Shown here one piece after another: positions 44,791 through 53,906 of a stretch of DNA of 63,351 nt. Numbering within the stretch: position 1 is the first letter of the stretch; every line of letters starts with the position of its first letter. A model generated the notes under the pieces. The model made no database searches, had not been told where the DNA came from, and saw only the letters and a program-made list of their open reading frames with translations. Made by a program: the position numbers and the translations under genes. This DNA is from Gammaproteobacteria bacterium (GTDB lineage Bacteria; Pseudomonadota; Gammaproteobacteria; Pseudomonadales; Azotimanducaceae): contig DUBB01000040.1 of assembly GCA_012960535.1 (NCBI GenBank), positions 18,076-81,426 on the forward strand. The letters are read 5' to 3'.

Positions 44791-45536
44791 TGGTTGTCGT
44801 TGCTTAGTTCTTCAGAATAACCATAACCATCAATATCAAACGCTTTTAGTGCTTCCGGTTGATTGATTCGATTTTTGACGATATAACTCGCCATCATGCC
44901 TCGCGCCTTTTTGGAGAAGAAGCTTAGAACTTTGTAGGTACCTTTATTGTAGTCTTTAAATACGGGAGTAATTATTCTGTGAGCCAGGAATTGCTTGTCT
45001 ATGGCTCTAAAATATTCAATGGATGCCAGGTTTACCAGCGTTTTATTTCGGTGTTTCGCCAATTCCTGGCTCAGCGAGCAGGCGATTGTTTTGTTCCAGA
45101 ATCTATATAGATCATTACCTTTGCTGTTTTTTAGTTTAATGCCCATTTCGAGCCGGTAAGGTTGTATCAAATCCAGGGGTTTGAGCAGACCGTACAGGCC
45201 GGAGAGAATGCGTAGGTTTTTCTGAGCAAAATTAAAGTCCCTGGCGTTATAGGATTCAGCGCCAAGTCCCAGGTAGACATCACCCTTAAAGGCCAGCAAT
45301 GCCTGACGCTGCTGTTTAGCTGTGCTTGAATCGGACCAGTTACGAAATCTGTCAACATTCAGTTCGGCTAATTTCGGACTGATATTCATCATGCCAGATA
45401 GCTCTTTTGAAGATTTTTTTTTCATTAGCCTGGCCAGCGAGGCTGCACTTTGAAGAAATAATGGTGCAGAACTTTTTCGGGTGGTAACCGGGGATTCATA
45501 GTCTAGCGTTTTTGCGGGGGATAACACTGTGATCAT
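44766..45536 (-). CDS. yaaA: peroxide stress protein YaaA (DUF328, 256 aa)
   Basis: The N-terminus MITVLSPAKTLDY and the conserved YLGLGAESYNARDF, LRILSGLYGLLKPLD, LVNLASIEYF and F-SKKARG-MA segments are all present. YaaA limits unincorporated iron during hydrogen peroxide stress and binds DNA in E. coli. The start is set at ATG 45536 to match the family N-terminus; ATG 45542 would add two residues. The gene overlaps the AcoX-like gene by 25 nt. Confidence 0.95.
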   Translation of the reverse strand: MITVLSPAKTLDYESPVTTRKSSAPLFLQSAASLARLMKKKSSKELSGMMNISPKLAELNVDRFRNWSDSSTAKQQRQALLAFKGDVYLGLGAESYNARDFNFAQKNLRILSGLYGLLKPLDLIQPYRLEMGIKLKNSKGNDLYRFWNKTIACSLSQELAKHRNKTLVNLASIEYFRAIDKQFLAHRIITPVFKDYNKGTYKVLSFFSKKARGMMASYIVKNRINQPEALKAFDIDGYGYSEELSNDNQWVFTRKA

Positions 45537-45700
45537 AGGCAAGCAAAAGGAAAATGGTTAGGGGGTTAGATCATAACCCAAGTTTCGGGTGAGGGCATAG
45601 CTTTGCTTGGAAATTGAATATATGAGGTGGGTCGGTTTCGCTGTCATGGCTGCCTAGGCTGAGTTGATCTGGGTTTTCCGCCGTCTTGTTTAAGAATTTT

Positions 45701-45728
45701 TGATTGGCTTGGGGTGATTGGCTTGGGG
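45701..45728. repeat. 14-bp tandem duplication upstream of the CRP site
   Basis: TGATTGGCTTGGGG at 45701-45714 is repeated exactly at 45715-45728. It ends 25 bp before the CRP palindrome. Confidence 0.9.
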
Positions 45729-45753
45729 TATAGTGCAATGAAATTGCTTGATC

Positions 45754-45769
45754 TGTGACAGGGATCACA
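45754..45769 (+). promoter_or_regulatory. CRP (cAMP receptor protein) binding site
   Basis: TGTGA-CAGGGA-TCACA: both half-sites match the CRP/Vfr consensus exactly with a 6-bp spacer. The centre (45761.5) is 41.5 bp ahead of the start predicted from the -10 at 45791-45796, the class II activation spacing. Confidence 0.85.
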
Positions 45770-45790
45770 AAGATAAAGCTGATACTTGGT

Positions 45791-45803
45791 TAAACTAAGA
45801 GTG
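45791..45803 (+). promoter_or_regulatory. -10 element and predicted start of the FecR/cyclase operon promoter
   Basis: TAAACT (45791-45796) shares four of six bases with TATAAT and lies where a class II CRP site needs a -10. There is no -35 hexamer, consistent with activator dependence. The predicted start near 45803 gives a leader of about 96 nt. Confidence 0.5.
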
Positions 45804-45898
45804 TGATTCAGGTTTTTAGAGTTTTGGGCGTTTCCGGTCTCGGTCATAATGGATTGAAGAACGAATTTGTTATTCAGTTGCCCCCAGGAGGGCATGTT

Positions 45899-46834
45899 AT
45901 GAGTTTCAGTAAAACGGTATTTTCCGGTCTGCTTGTGTTGCTGGCGTTTTCAGCCGGACAGACAGTATCTGCAGTAGAAGGCCCGGTTGGTCGGTTGCTG
46001 GAGCCAGCTGGTAATATTGAGTATTCCAGGAATGGTCAGAAATGGAAATCAGTTACCCGTACTCGATACCTGTTTGCCGGATATAAAATCCGAACCGGTG
46101 CTGATGGACGCGGCACTTTTGTTAATCAAAACTCTGGACTGTCTAGGACAATTGGTCCCGATAGTGCGATCGACATTGTTGAGCAGGGACTTGCTTTTGT
46201 GACAGGAGAAGTGACTGACCCGTTTACTAATGAAGCAACGCTGTTCGACGGTATCTCAAACAAATTTGCTAAGGCTCAGCGCTATACCATGTTACGCAGA
46301 CCTGCCATTAAGTGCAGTAACGAGATAAAGGCAGCTCGTTCGCTGGCTTTATCTTCGTCTCATCCTGATCTGGTATGGAGAATAGCCTGTCCGGGTACGA
46401 CTTATCGACTGACCATAGACGAAAAGGCGGTTGAATTAGAGCACCCGGATGAGGGGGATATGGTTCGTTATAGCGTATCTGGGATGAGTGCGGGGGTGCA
46501 TACTTTCAGGCTGGAAACAATCATCGCCGGTGCAGTCAGTTATACTCCCCATAGAGACAGTAAGTTTGCCTGGTTAAGCCAGGAGCGGGAGATTGAGATT
46601 CAAGCGAGTCTGGCTCAATATCAAGACGATGTTTTTGCCCAGGCTGGAATACTTGAAAGCCACGATTTATTGGTCGCTGTGATGGATTCGTATCGAGTGT
46701 ATTTTTCAGAACAGCCAGATGATAATGACATGCGGCCCCTGCTGGTTCGCAGCTACTCGAAACTCGGCCTGACAGCCCTCCAGGACAAAGAGGCCAGGCG
46801 CTTTCGAGACTACCCGGGTACCGACTCACCTTGA
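45899..46834 (+). CDS. secreted FecR-domain protein (311 aa)
   Basis: The ATG at 45899 follows AGGAGG (45887-45892) and opens a signal peptide (SFSKTVFSGLLVLLAFSAGQTVSA). The FecR-like beta domain follows (GRLLEPAGNIEYSRNGQKW ... YKIRTGADGRGTFVNQNSG, residues about 30-85). The C-terminal part is an Ig-like/helical region. Proteins of this layout are often encoded directly before CHASE2 adenylate cyclases, as here (84 bp apart), and probably deliver an envelope signal. It is the first gene behind the CRP-type promoter. Confidence 0.85.
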   Translation: MSFSKTVFSGLLVLLAFSAGQTVSAVEGPVGRLLEPAGNIEYSRNGQKWKSVTRTRYLFAGYKIRTGADGRGTFVNQNSGLSRTIGPDSAIDIVEQGLAFVTGEVTDPFTNEATLFDGISNKFAKAQRYTMLRRPAIKCSNEIKAARSLALSSSHPDLVWRIACPGTTYRLTIDEKAVELEHPDEGDMVRYSVSGMSAGVHTFRLETIIAGAVSYTPHRDSKFAWLSQEREIEIQASLAQYQDDVFAQAGILESHDLLVAVMDSYRVYFSEQPDDNDMRPLLVRSYSKLGLTALQDKEARRFRDYPGTDSP

Positions 46835-46918
46835 TATTGATGGTTTACTGGATCCAGATAAAAGAGACCGTTTTGTAACAGGTCGGTTGTTGTCAATGGG
46901 TATTGCCACGGAGTTGCT

Positions 46919-49006
46919 GTGCATAAAGTGTTACTGTTAATGAAGGGTAGGTTCGATATACCCGTGGTAATCTGCCTGTTTGCTCTGGCCATACTGCTTG
47001 AGTTTGCCGAAAGTTTTTCGATCATTGAAGATGAAACCTTGTCCTATCGTCATCTGCTTCGTACGTTGCACGGTGATCCGGCACTTACTTCAGCCAATGA
47101 AGATGTGCTGGTCGTTTATACCGATGAAAATTTTTATTCGGAGTATGGTGTTTTCCCTCTGCGGCGAGTTGATTTAGCAACGATTATTAACAGATTGAGT
47201 GACATGGGCGCTGCCATAATCGTTGTTGATATGTTACTCGATTTTAATAGTGCCTATGACGAAGATCCAAGTCTGGCCGAGGCTTTCAGCAGGGCGGGTA
47301 ACATTCTGCTGGTTTCTCAGGCGGTGTTTGAAAACGACCAGTTCAAAGAGATAAATACGGCTATTCCCGCGTTTGAGCAGTTGGTTGAATCAGGTTACTC
47401 AAATATTTCCTCCAACAGTGATCTGTCAGAAACCATGGTCCGGCTGCGTATCTATCCTGAAATTGTGGCCATGAGCGAGGCTTGGCCGGTCTCGGTCAGA
47501 GCTGCCTCCATGATGCTGAAGGTCCAGCCAAGATTGCTCGACCAGCGGCTCTATATAGGTAATGAACTCGTCATTCAGTTGGATCAGTTCAATGATTTGT
47601 ATATAGATTATCCAGCCCTGCCACCGCCACCTTCAGGAGAGGGTGCCATCAAACGCCACGAATTGATTGGTTTATCAGCTGCCGATATTCTTTTTGCCAT
47701 GGATGAAGAAGAGCTGGAGGATCTGGCTTTTCTGGTAAGAGACAGAGTAATTCTAATTGGTGAGGTGGCTGAGGTTGCCCACGATGAATTTGAGACGCCA
47801 GCGGGAAATGTGTTCGGGGTCAATCTTATAGCCAATGAAATAGAAACGATTTTAAAGGGCGGCCCTTTAGAGGCAGCGCCCCTCTGGCTGGAAACCATGG
47901 TGGCAGGTGTGCTCCTGGCTTTAATTATGTTGTCGTCATTTATCTCAGCACCGTTGATCCGAAACCTGCTGATAGCAGCTAGCGTGCTGTCTTTCATCGT
48001 TGTCACCTGTTGGGCTTACGTCTTTCACGGTATCGTTCTGTCAGTGAGCTATATGGTGCTTTCCTCAATTCTGGCATTCATCGTTGTTAATGGTCGTTTT
48101 TACTTAAACGAAATGGGGCAGAAAGCGTTCATAAAAAATGCCTTTGGTCAGTATCTTTCACCCGCTGTGGTATCAGACCTGGTTAAAGACCCAACCAAGC
48201 TGACGCTCGGCGGTGAAGAGCGGGTGATGACGGCTTTTTTTTCTGATATCGCTGGCTTTTCAAGTTTTTCTGAAGCATTGACGCCCACCGAATTAGTCCA
48301 GCTGTTAAATGATTACCTGACAGAGATGTGCAATATCATTATAGGCGCCCAGGGCACGGTGGATAAGTTTGAAGGCGATGCCATAATCGCTTTCTGGGGC
48401 GCGCCCATCGAACAACCTGATCATGCAAAGCTAGCCTGTTTCGCCTCTATTGACATGAATAATGCGCTGTTCAGGCTTCGCGACAAGTGGCTTGCAGAAG
48501 GCAGGCCTAGAGTTGCCGTTAGAATGGGTGTGAATACAGGTCCGATGGTGGTGGGTAACATGGGTTCTACACAGCGAATTAACTATACTATGATGGGCGA
48601 TGCGGTAAACCTGGCATCAAGGCTGGAAGGCGCTAACAAAGCTTTTGCGTCGGACCTGATGATTTCTGAGGCAACTTATCTGCAGTGTCAGGATGATGTT
48701 GATGTCCGGGATCTGGATTTTATTCGGGTGGTTGGCAAGTCTGAACCGGTTCGGGTATACCAGTTGCTCGATCGCAGAAATGTCACTGCAGGGGTCAGAG
48801 CAGATTTAGTCGACCAGTATCATCGTGCCCTGAGCGCTTATCGGCAAAGAGATTATGTAAAAGCGCTTAATGACTTTGAAGCCTGTTTGTCGCTGGTCGC
48901 TGATGATGGACCGGCATTGACCTTTGTGAGTCGCTGTAAGCAGTTCATTGCGTCTCCGCCTGAGACAGACTGGGATGGTGTGTGGGATTTAAAGGAGAAA
49001 GGCTAA
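46919..49006 (+). CDS. CHASE2-domain class III adenylate cyclase (695 aa)
   Basis: One N-terminal transmembrane helix, a periplasmic CHASE2 sensor (about residues 45-310), three transmembrane helices (about 323-395) and a cytosolic class III cyclase domain. The metal-binding Asp443 (FFSDIAGF) and Asp487 (FEGDAIIAFWG) and the transition-state pair in GDAVNLASRLEGANK are intact, so it should make cAMP (guanylate cyclase specificity is less likely). GTG 46919 is the start after GGAG. The C-terminal tail has a TPR-like helix pair. bolA begins one base after its stop. Confidence 0.93.
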   Translation: MHKVLLLMKGRFDIPVVICLFALAILLEFAESFSIIEDETLSYRHLLRTLHGDPALTSANEDVLVVYTDENFYSEYGVFPLRRVDLATIINRLSDMGAAIIVVDMLLDFNSAYDEDPSLAEAFSRAGNILLVSQAVFENDQFKEINTAIPAFEQLVESGYSNISSNSDLSETMVRLRIYPEIVAMSEAWPVSVRAASMMLKVQPRLLDQRLYIGNELVIQLDQFNDLYIDYPALPPPPSGEGAIKRHELIGLSAADILFAMDEEELEDLAFLVRDRVILIGEVAEVAHDEFETPAGNVFGVNLIANEIETILKGGPLEAAPLWLETMVAGVLLALIMLSSFISAPLIRNLLIAASVLSFIVVTCWAYVFHGIVLSVSYMVLSSILAFIVVNGRFYLNEMGQKAFIKNAFGQYLSPAVVSDLVKDPTKLTLGGEERVMTAFFSDIAGFSSFSEALTPTELVQLLNDYLTEMCNIIIGAQGTVDKFEGDAIIAFWGAPIEQPDHAKLACFASIDMNNALFRLRDKWLAEGRPRVAVRMGVNTGPMVVGNMGSTQRINYTMMGDAVNLASRLEGANKAFASDLMISEATYLQCQDDVDVRDLDFIRVVGKSEPVRVYQLLDRRNVTAGVRADLVDQYHRALSAYRQRDYVKALNDFEACLSLVADDGPALTFVSRCKQFIASPPETDWDGVWDLKEKG

Positions 49007-49007
49007 T

Positions 49008-49325
49008 ATGATAGTGCAGACGAAGATAGAACAGTTGTTGACGGACGCGCTCAGTCCTGAATTTCTTCAGGTAGACAATGAAAGCGGCCAGCATAATGTT
49101 GCTCCAGGATCTGAGAGTCACTTCCGGGTGGTCATCGCAACCGATCAGTTTCAAGGGCAGCGGCTCATTCAGAGGCATCAACGGGTAAACCGGGTTTTAG
49201 CCGATGTGTTAAGCCATGATATTCATGCCCTGGCATTACACACCTATACCGATGCGGAATGGAAATTGAAGCAGGATAAATTGCCTGTTTCTCCTGACTG
49301 TCTTGGCGGCTCCGCCAAGGTTTAG
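49008..49325 (+). CDS. bolA: BolA family protein (105 aa)
   Basis: The family core is clear: GSESHFRVVIATDQFQGQRL, then RHQRVNRVLADVL and HALALHTYTDAEW. BolA proteins work with monothiol glutaredoxins in iron-sulfur handling and also influence cell morphology and transcription. The length is normal. The start codon lies one base after the cyclase stop, so it belongs to the FecR-cyclase operon, an uncommon partner. A GC-rich inverted repeat over the last codons (CTTGGCGG/CCGCCAAG) could act as an attenuator before the next gene. Confidence 0.95.
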   Translation: MIVQTKIEQLLTDALSPEFLQVDNESGQHNVAPGSESHFRVVIATDQFQGQRLIQRHQRVNRVLADVLSHDIHALALHTYTDAEWKLKQDKLPVSPDCLGGSAKV

Positions 49326-49348
49326 GGCCTTGCTGGCAATATTATAAC

Positions 49349-50050
49349 GTGCCCAGTAGGCAAAATTTGAAGGTCAAGTTAGGCGAGATTGAACTTAACG
49401 TGGCGCTTTATCGGTCAGGGCGGAAGAGCCTGGCCCTGTTCGTTCATCCTGATATGAGAATTGAATGTCGGTTTCCGCTTGTCTGCTCCCTGAACACGGT
49501 CGAGGAATTCATAAACAGCAAGACTGGCTGGCTGCAGAAAACGCTCAGAAAAATTGCAGCGCGTCCTAAGCAAACCAATAGAACTTTTCAGGAAGCCAGC
49601 CTGCAGCCCTTTCTCGGTGCGGAATATGGCTTGAAACTGATGGCTAGTGCCAGGGTGAATGTGCAGTTGTCGGATCTGGAATTGATACTGTCCTGTCGAA
49701 AGCCGGGTTCACCCGTTTCTGTTTCCAGGGTCTTGCGCAATTGGTACCGAGAACAGGCAAAGCGGGTTTTTACAGAGCGATTAATCGTCTGCCAGAAACT
49801 GTTCTCCGGCAAGCAGTCCTGTAGCGGGTTAGTTATCAGGCGGATGAAATCCAGATGGGGGAGTTGCAGTTCTACTGGCATGATTACCCTGAATAGCCGG
49901 TTGGTTGAATATCCCATTGATGTCATAGATTACGTCATTGTTCATGAATTATGTCACCGGGTTCATTTCAGTCACAATAAACAATTTTATCGACTTCTCG
50001 CAGAAAAAATGCCGGACTGGTGCGAGCGCCGCGCCCTGCTCAGTGGCTAA
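49349..50050 (+). CDS. YgjP-like zinc metallopeptidase (233 aa)
   Basis: The zinc motif HELCHRVHFSHNKQFY (near residue 199) has the HExxH and the downstream His of the YgjP/DUF45 (M48-related, SprT-like) family, and KSRWGSCSSTGMITLNSRL is the family's second signature. The start is GTG 49349, 23 bp after bolA, so it closes the FecR-cyclase-bolA operon. The substrate is unknown; no signal peptide, so cytosolic. The 3' end overlaps tesA by 11 nt on the other strand. Confidence 0.9.
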   Translation: MPSRQNLKVKLGEIELNVALYRSGRKSLALFVHPDMRIECRFPLVCSLNTVEEFINSKTGWLQKTLRKIAARPKQTNRTFQEASLQPFLGAEYGLKLMASARVNVQLSDLELILSCRKPGSPVSVSRVLRNWYREQAKRVFTERLIVCQKLFSGKQSCSGLVIRRMKSRWGSCSSTGMITLNSRLVEYPIDVIDYVIVHELCHRVHFSHNKQFYRLLAEKMPDWCERRALLSG

Positions 50051-50672
50051 TGATCCAGGCTTTCAGCAATGGCCAGAGATTATCAAGAATCAATGGCTGG
50101 GCTGCAGCGGTAGGGTGAATACCATCGCCCTGAAGAAGCGCCCGTGGCGTTGTTGGCCCCTGTAACAGGAAGGGTATGAACGTAACATGTTGTTTTTCTT
50201 CGGCCACTTGCGTGTAGAGGTTTTGAAAAGCCTGGGTATAGCGATAGCCGTAGTTTGCCGGCAGGATCATACCGATTAATATGACATCTGCGCCGGCTTG
50301 CTGGCACTGATCGATGATCTGTATGAGGTTGTCCTTGATCCGGGAAGTGGGATATCCCCTTAAACCATCATTGCCACCCAGTTCCAGAATGACCAGCTCC
50401 GGCTGGTAAATTTTCAGAGACTGGTTGATCCGAACCAGGCCGCCGCCAGTCGTTTCACCGCTGATACTAGCATTTACAACTTTAAATTGGGTAAACTCCT
50501 GCCCCATCCTGTCGGAAAACAGTTGTACCCAACCCGCTTGTGGGTTCATGCCATAAGATGCGCTAATACTGTCTCCAAAAACCAGAATTGACCTTGATGG
50601 CTCGGCTGTGACAGGCGAGATAGATAGGCATAGTATGAATATAATGCTGATGAAATATTGATACTGATGCAT
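50040..50672 (-). CDS. tesA: SGNH-family thioesterase/lysophospholipase (TesA type, 210 aa)
   Basis: The ATG at 50672 starts a signal peptide (YQYFISIIFILCLSISPVTA); the longer frame upstream would run into the divergent ABC gene. The SGNH blocks are visible: GDSISASYG (nucleophile Ser), ISGETTGGG, GGNDGLRG and DGIHPTAAA (Asp/His). Periplasmic TesA hydrolyses acyl thioesters, lysophospholipids and aryl esters. Divergent tesA/ybbA/ybbP is the E. coli order, and the same three genes occur here. Confidence 0.95.
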   Translation of the reverse strand: MHQYQYFISIIFILCLSISPVTAEPSRSILVFGDSISASYGMNPQAGWVQLFSDRMGQEFTQFKVVNASISGETTGGGLVRINQSLKIYQPELVILELGGNDGLRGYPTSRIKDNLIQIIDQCQQAGADVILIGMILPANYGYRYTQAFQNLYTQVAEEKQHVTFIPFLLQGPTTPRALLQGDGIHPTAAAQPLILDNLWPLLKAWIISH

Positions 50673-50718
50673 CGGCTTTGATTGATAAGCAGTGAAACAA
50701 GAGGAATTGAGATTAAGC

Positions 50719-51414
50719 ATGATTAAGGCTTCAGAAGTACGAAAGACCGTGATAACGGGTGAAGGTGAATTGACTATATTGAAAGGGATTAACCTTGAAA
50801 TCAACTATGGTGAATCCGTTGCTGTTGTAGGTGCGTCAGGATCAGGAAAGACCACCCTGTTGAGCCTGCTTGCCGGTTTGGATACGCCGACCTCGGGTCG
50901 TATTTGCCTTGATACCGATCGGATTTTAACCGATATGGATGAAGAAGCCAGAGCTCGGGTGCGGGCAGACCTGGTGGGTTTCGTTTTTCAGACGTTTCAA
51001 TTACTGGGCAGCCTGACTGCCTTAGAGAACGTGATGCTGCCGGCTGAACTCCGAGGCGAGGCCAGTGCCCAGAGCAATGCCAGTGAGTTTCTTGCCAGAG
51101 TGGGCCTGTCTAGCAGAGAGAAACATTACCCAAGGCAGCTATCCGGTGGAGAACAGCAGCGTGTCGCTATCGCGAGGGCGTTTGCATCTTCCCCTAAGAT
51201 CCTTTTTGCCGATGAACCTACCGGAAACCTGGATACCCGCACAGGGGAAATCATTATTGATTTGTTGTTCTCTTTGAATGCTGAATTCGCGACAACCCTG
51301 GTATTGGTAACCCACGATGAGCGTATTGCTGATCGTTGTGATCGTTCAATTGTGATGGAAGCAGGCCAGATTGCCGGTGCTATCTCATCCAATGAGGACC
51401 AGATGGTTTGCTAA
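50719..51414 (+). CDS. ybbA: ABC transporter ATP-binding protein, YbbA type (231 aa)
   Basis: Walker A GASGSGKTT (about residues 40-48), ABC signature LSGGEQQRVAIARA and Walker B ILFADEPTGNLD identify a LolD/MacB-family ATPase. ATG 50719 matches the family start; GTG 50692 would add nine residues. The partner permease begins 7 nt before its stop codon. The pair is the YbbA-YbbP type, proposed to handle lipid or lipoprotein-like cargo; the cargo is unknown. It is divergent from tesA with a 46-bp spacer. Confidence 0.93.
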   Translation: MIKASEVRKTVITGEGELTILKGINLEINYGESVAVVGASGSGKTTLLSLLAGLDTPTSGRICLDTDRILTDMDEEARARVRADLVGFVFQTFQLLGSLTALENVMLPAELRGEASAQSNASEFLARVGLSSREKHYPRQLSGGEQQRVAIARAFASSPKILFADEPTGNLDTRTGEIIIDLLFSLNAEFATTLVLVTHDERIADRCDRSIVMEAGQIAGAISSNEDQMVC

Positions 51415-53903
51415 AATTAGCCTTCAAACTACTGCTGCGTGATTGGCGTGCGGGAGAGCTCACCCTTTTACTGGCATCTTTAATTGTCGCTGTCAGCACG
51501 GTGACCACCATAACCCTGTTTACTGATCGTCTCCAGCGCGCCCTGGTACTGGAGTCTGCATCTTTTATTGCTGCTGACAGGGTGATTTCCAGTCCTCGAC
51601 CGATTGCTAATGAATTTATGGAAAAAGCCACCGAGTTAGGACTGACCCAGTCCAGAACCCTGTCTTTTCTATCCATGGCGTTCGTCCAGAATCGCTCCCA
51701 GTTTACCGCTGTTAAAGCTGTCGATGAAAACTACCCCCTGCGCGGCCGATTGATCGCCGGACCCGCGCCATTCGAATCAGGAAGTCCGGTTTCCCAGGGT
51801 CCTGTTCCGGGTGAAGTGTGGATGGAGAGTCGCTTGTTTCCATCGCTTGGTTTATCACCAGGAGATCACATTGAACTGGGCATGGCGAGTTTTCCGGCAA
51901 CCAGGGTTCTCCTAAAGGAACCTGATAGAGGTGGCGGCTTCAGTGCTGCAGGCCCCAGGATACTGATGAACCTTCTCGATGTGGAGGCAACAAAGGTGGT
52001 CCAGCCCGGCAGCAGGCTGACTTATCGTTATCTGTTCGCTGGAGAACCGCAACAACTTGATACGTTTGAAAAATGGGCTGGCCCACGATTGGCCGATGAC
52101 AGTCGGTTAATTGGCGCCCGGGAAGGCGCTCAGAGTGTTGGCGACGCGTTACAACGGGCGGAGAGTTTTCTTCTGCTAGGCGGCTTACTGGGTGTGGTAT
52201 TGGCAGGGGTTGCAATTGCTCTGTCCGCGCAGCGCTACTCCACACGGCATTTTGACCATGTGGCAATCTTAAAAACCCTGGGCGCGACGCCGGTTAATAT
52301 CGATAGCTTGTTTTTTTTCATATTTATGGTCATAGGCCTGACTGCGACAGCAGTGGGTTCGCTGGTCGGTTATTTGATGCAGGTCGGCGTGATAACGGTA
52401 CTCGGTCCCTTGATCCCGGTGGAGCTGCCGTTGCCTGGCGTCAAGCCCATATGGGTGGGAATGATTACCGGTATGATCTGCCTGTTGTCATTTGCATTTC
52501 CGCCACTGCAGAAATTAAGGTCTGCAGATCCCATGCGAGTTATCCGGCGCGATGTCGAACCCAGCAGGATCAATGATGCTCTTGCCTATTTGGCGGGTGG
52601 CGGCGGGACATTGGCTTTAATGTGGTGGTATAGCGGAGATTTGACGCTCACGCTGTTGCTCTTTTCCGGTGGTCTGGTGGTTGCCGCAGTATTACTGTTG
52701 ATTGCCTATTGGTTTATACATTCGGGACGGGTTATTGGCATGCAGGCGGGCAGCAGCTGGCGGCTGGCCTTGGCGGGTATGCAGAGACGAGGGCGGGAGA
52801 ATGCAGTTCAGATACTGACCTTTGGTTTAGCCATCATGCTACTGCTGGTTCTGTTTCTGGTGCGAACGTCGCTGATCAAGGAGTGGCAGAACCAGATTCC
52901 AGAAAATGCGCCTAATCACTTTGCGCTGAATATCCTGCCTGGAGACGTCGCCTCGATTCGTTCATTACTGACTGCCAATGACGTCAAGGCACAGCCCCTG
53001 TATCCGATGATTCGAGGTGGGATCAGGAGCATTAACGGCAAAACAGCTCAGGCAAGGAAGGATAACCGGCAGGCAGCGCAGGGTAGAGCTCCACGAGCAA
53101 GCTCTGGCCGGAGTTTAACCTGGTCCAGCCAGCTACCGCCCGAAAACGAAGTGGTAGAAGGTGCGTGGTGGGATGATGATTACGTGGGGCCTGCTCTGGT
53201 GTCGATTGAACAGGATTATGCAACAAGCAATGCTATCAGGATTGGTGACAGTCTTGTGTTCGTGATAGAAGGCCGCGAACTCAGTGCAGAAGTATCAAAT
53301 ATCAGAACCGTCGTCTGGAACAATTTGCAACCCAATTTTTACATCATTCTGTCGCCTGGTTCGCTGGGAGATTTTCCCAGTACCTATATGACCAGCTTTT
53401 TCCTGGCACCAGGACAGAAACTAGTGCTGAACGAATTGATCAGGGCGCATCCGACCATGACAGTACTTGAGGTCGATGCCCTGATCGAACAGATAAACAG
53501 CATCATTACACAGGTGTCTCTGGCCATTGAGTTTGTCTCTGTACTGATTCTTGCATCGGGAGCAATGGTCCTGCTTGCCAGTGTGCAGGCCAGTATGGAT
53601 GAAAGGATGAGACAGTTTGCTATTCTGCGAACCCTGGGGGCTTCGCAGCGACTGGTTTTGGGTAGTTTATCAATCGAGTTTCTTGCGCTGGGGTTCTTCG
53701 CTGGCTTGTTGGCCGCCATCGGTGCGGAATTTACGGTGTTCATGCTGGAAACACAGGTATTTGACCTGATTTACTCACCGACCCTGGCTTTGTGGGTGGT
53801 GGGCCCGCTGTTAGGCGCGGGCCTGATTGGCGTTATCGGTGTAGCTGCGACTCGATCACTGGTCAGCCAGTCACCGGTTAGTGTGCTAAGAGAGCTAGCC
53901 TGA
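51408..53903 (+). CDS. ybbP: FtsX-like ABC transporter permease, YbbP type (831 aa)
   Basis: The start is TTG 51408, overlapping the ATPase stop by 7 nt, which implies translational coupling. About ten transmembrane helices are arranged as two FtsX-type modules: one helix, a periplasmic domain (about residues 40-245), helices near 250-455, a second periplasmic domain (about 490-690), and a final set of helices. This is the normal YbbP plan and length (E. coli 804 aa). The 3' end is 3 bp from the convergent deacetylase gene. Confidence 0.93.
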   Translation: MLKLAFKLLLRDWRAGELTLLLASLIVAVSTVTTITLFTDRLQRALVLESASFIAADRVISSPRPIANEFMEKATELGLTQSRTLSFLSMAFVQNRSQFTAVKAVDENYPLRGRLIAGPAPFESGSPVSQGPVPGEVWMESRLFPSLGLSPGDHIELGMASFPATRVLLKEPDRGGGFSAAGPRILMNLLDVEATKVVQPGSRLTYRYLFAGEPQQLDTFEKWAGPRLADDSRLIGAREGAQSVGDALQRAESFLLLGGLLGVVLAGVAIALSAQRYSTRHFDHVAILKTLGATPVNIDSLFFFIFMVIGLTATAVGSLVGYLMQVGVITVLGPLIPVELPLPGVKPIWVGMITGMICLLSFAFPPLQKLRSADPMRVIRRDVEPSRINDALAYLAGGGGTLALMWWYSGDLTLTLLLFSGGLVVAAVLLLIAYWFIHSGRVIGMQAGSSWRLALAGMQRRGRENAVQILTFGLAIMLLLVLFLVRTSLIKEWQNQIPENAPNHFALNILPGDVASIRSLLTANDVKAQPLYPMIRGGIRSINGKTAQARKDNRQAAQGRAPRASSGRSLTWSSQLPPENEVVEGAWWDDDYVGPALVSIEQDYATSNAIRIGDSLVFVIEGRELSAEVSNIRTVVWNNLQPNFYIILSPGSLGDFPSTYMTSFFLAPGQKLVLNELIRAHPTMTVLEVDALIEQINSIITQVSLAIEFVSVLILASGAMVLLASVQASMDERMRQFAILRTLGASQRLVLGSLSIEFLALGFFAGLLAAIGAEFTVFMLETQVFDLIYSPTLALWVVGPLLGAGLIGVIGVAATRSLVSQSPVSVLRELA

Positions 53904-53906
53904 GCG

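Noticed and set aside
49301..49322. GC-rich inverted repeat at the bolA 3' end as an intrinsic terminator
   Set aside because: The stem is good but lies in conserved codons of the BolA C-terminus and no T-tract follows; the next gene is 23 bp away on the same strand.
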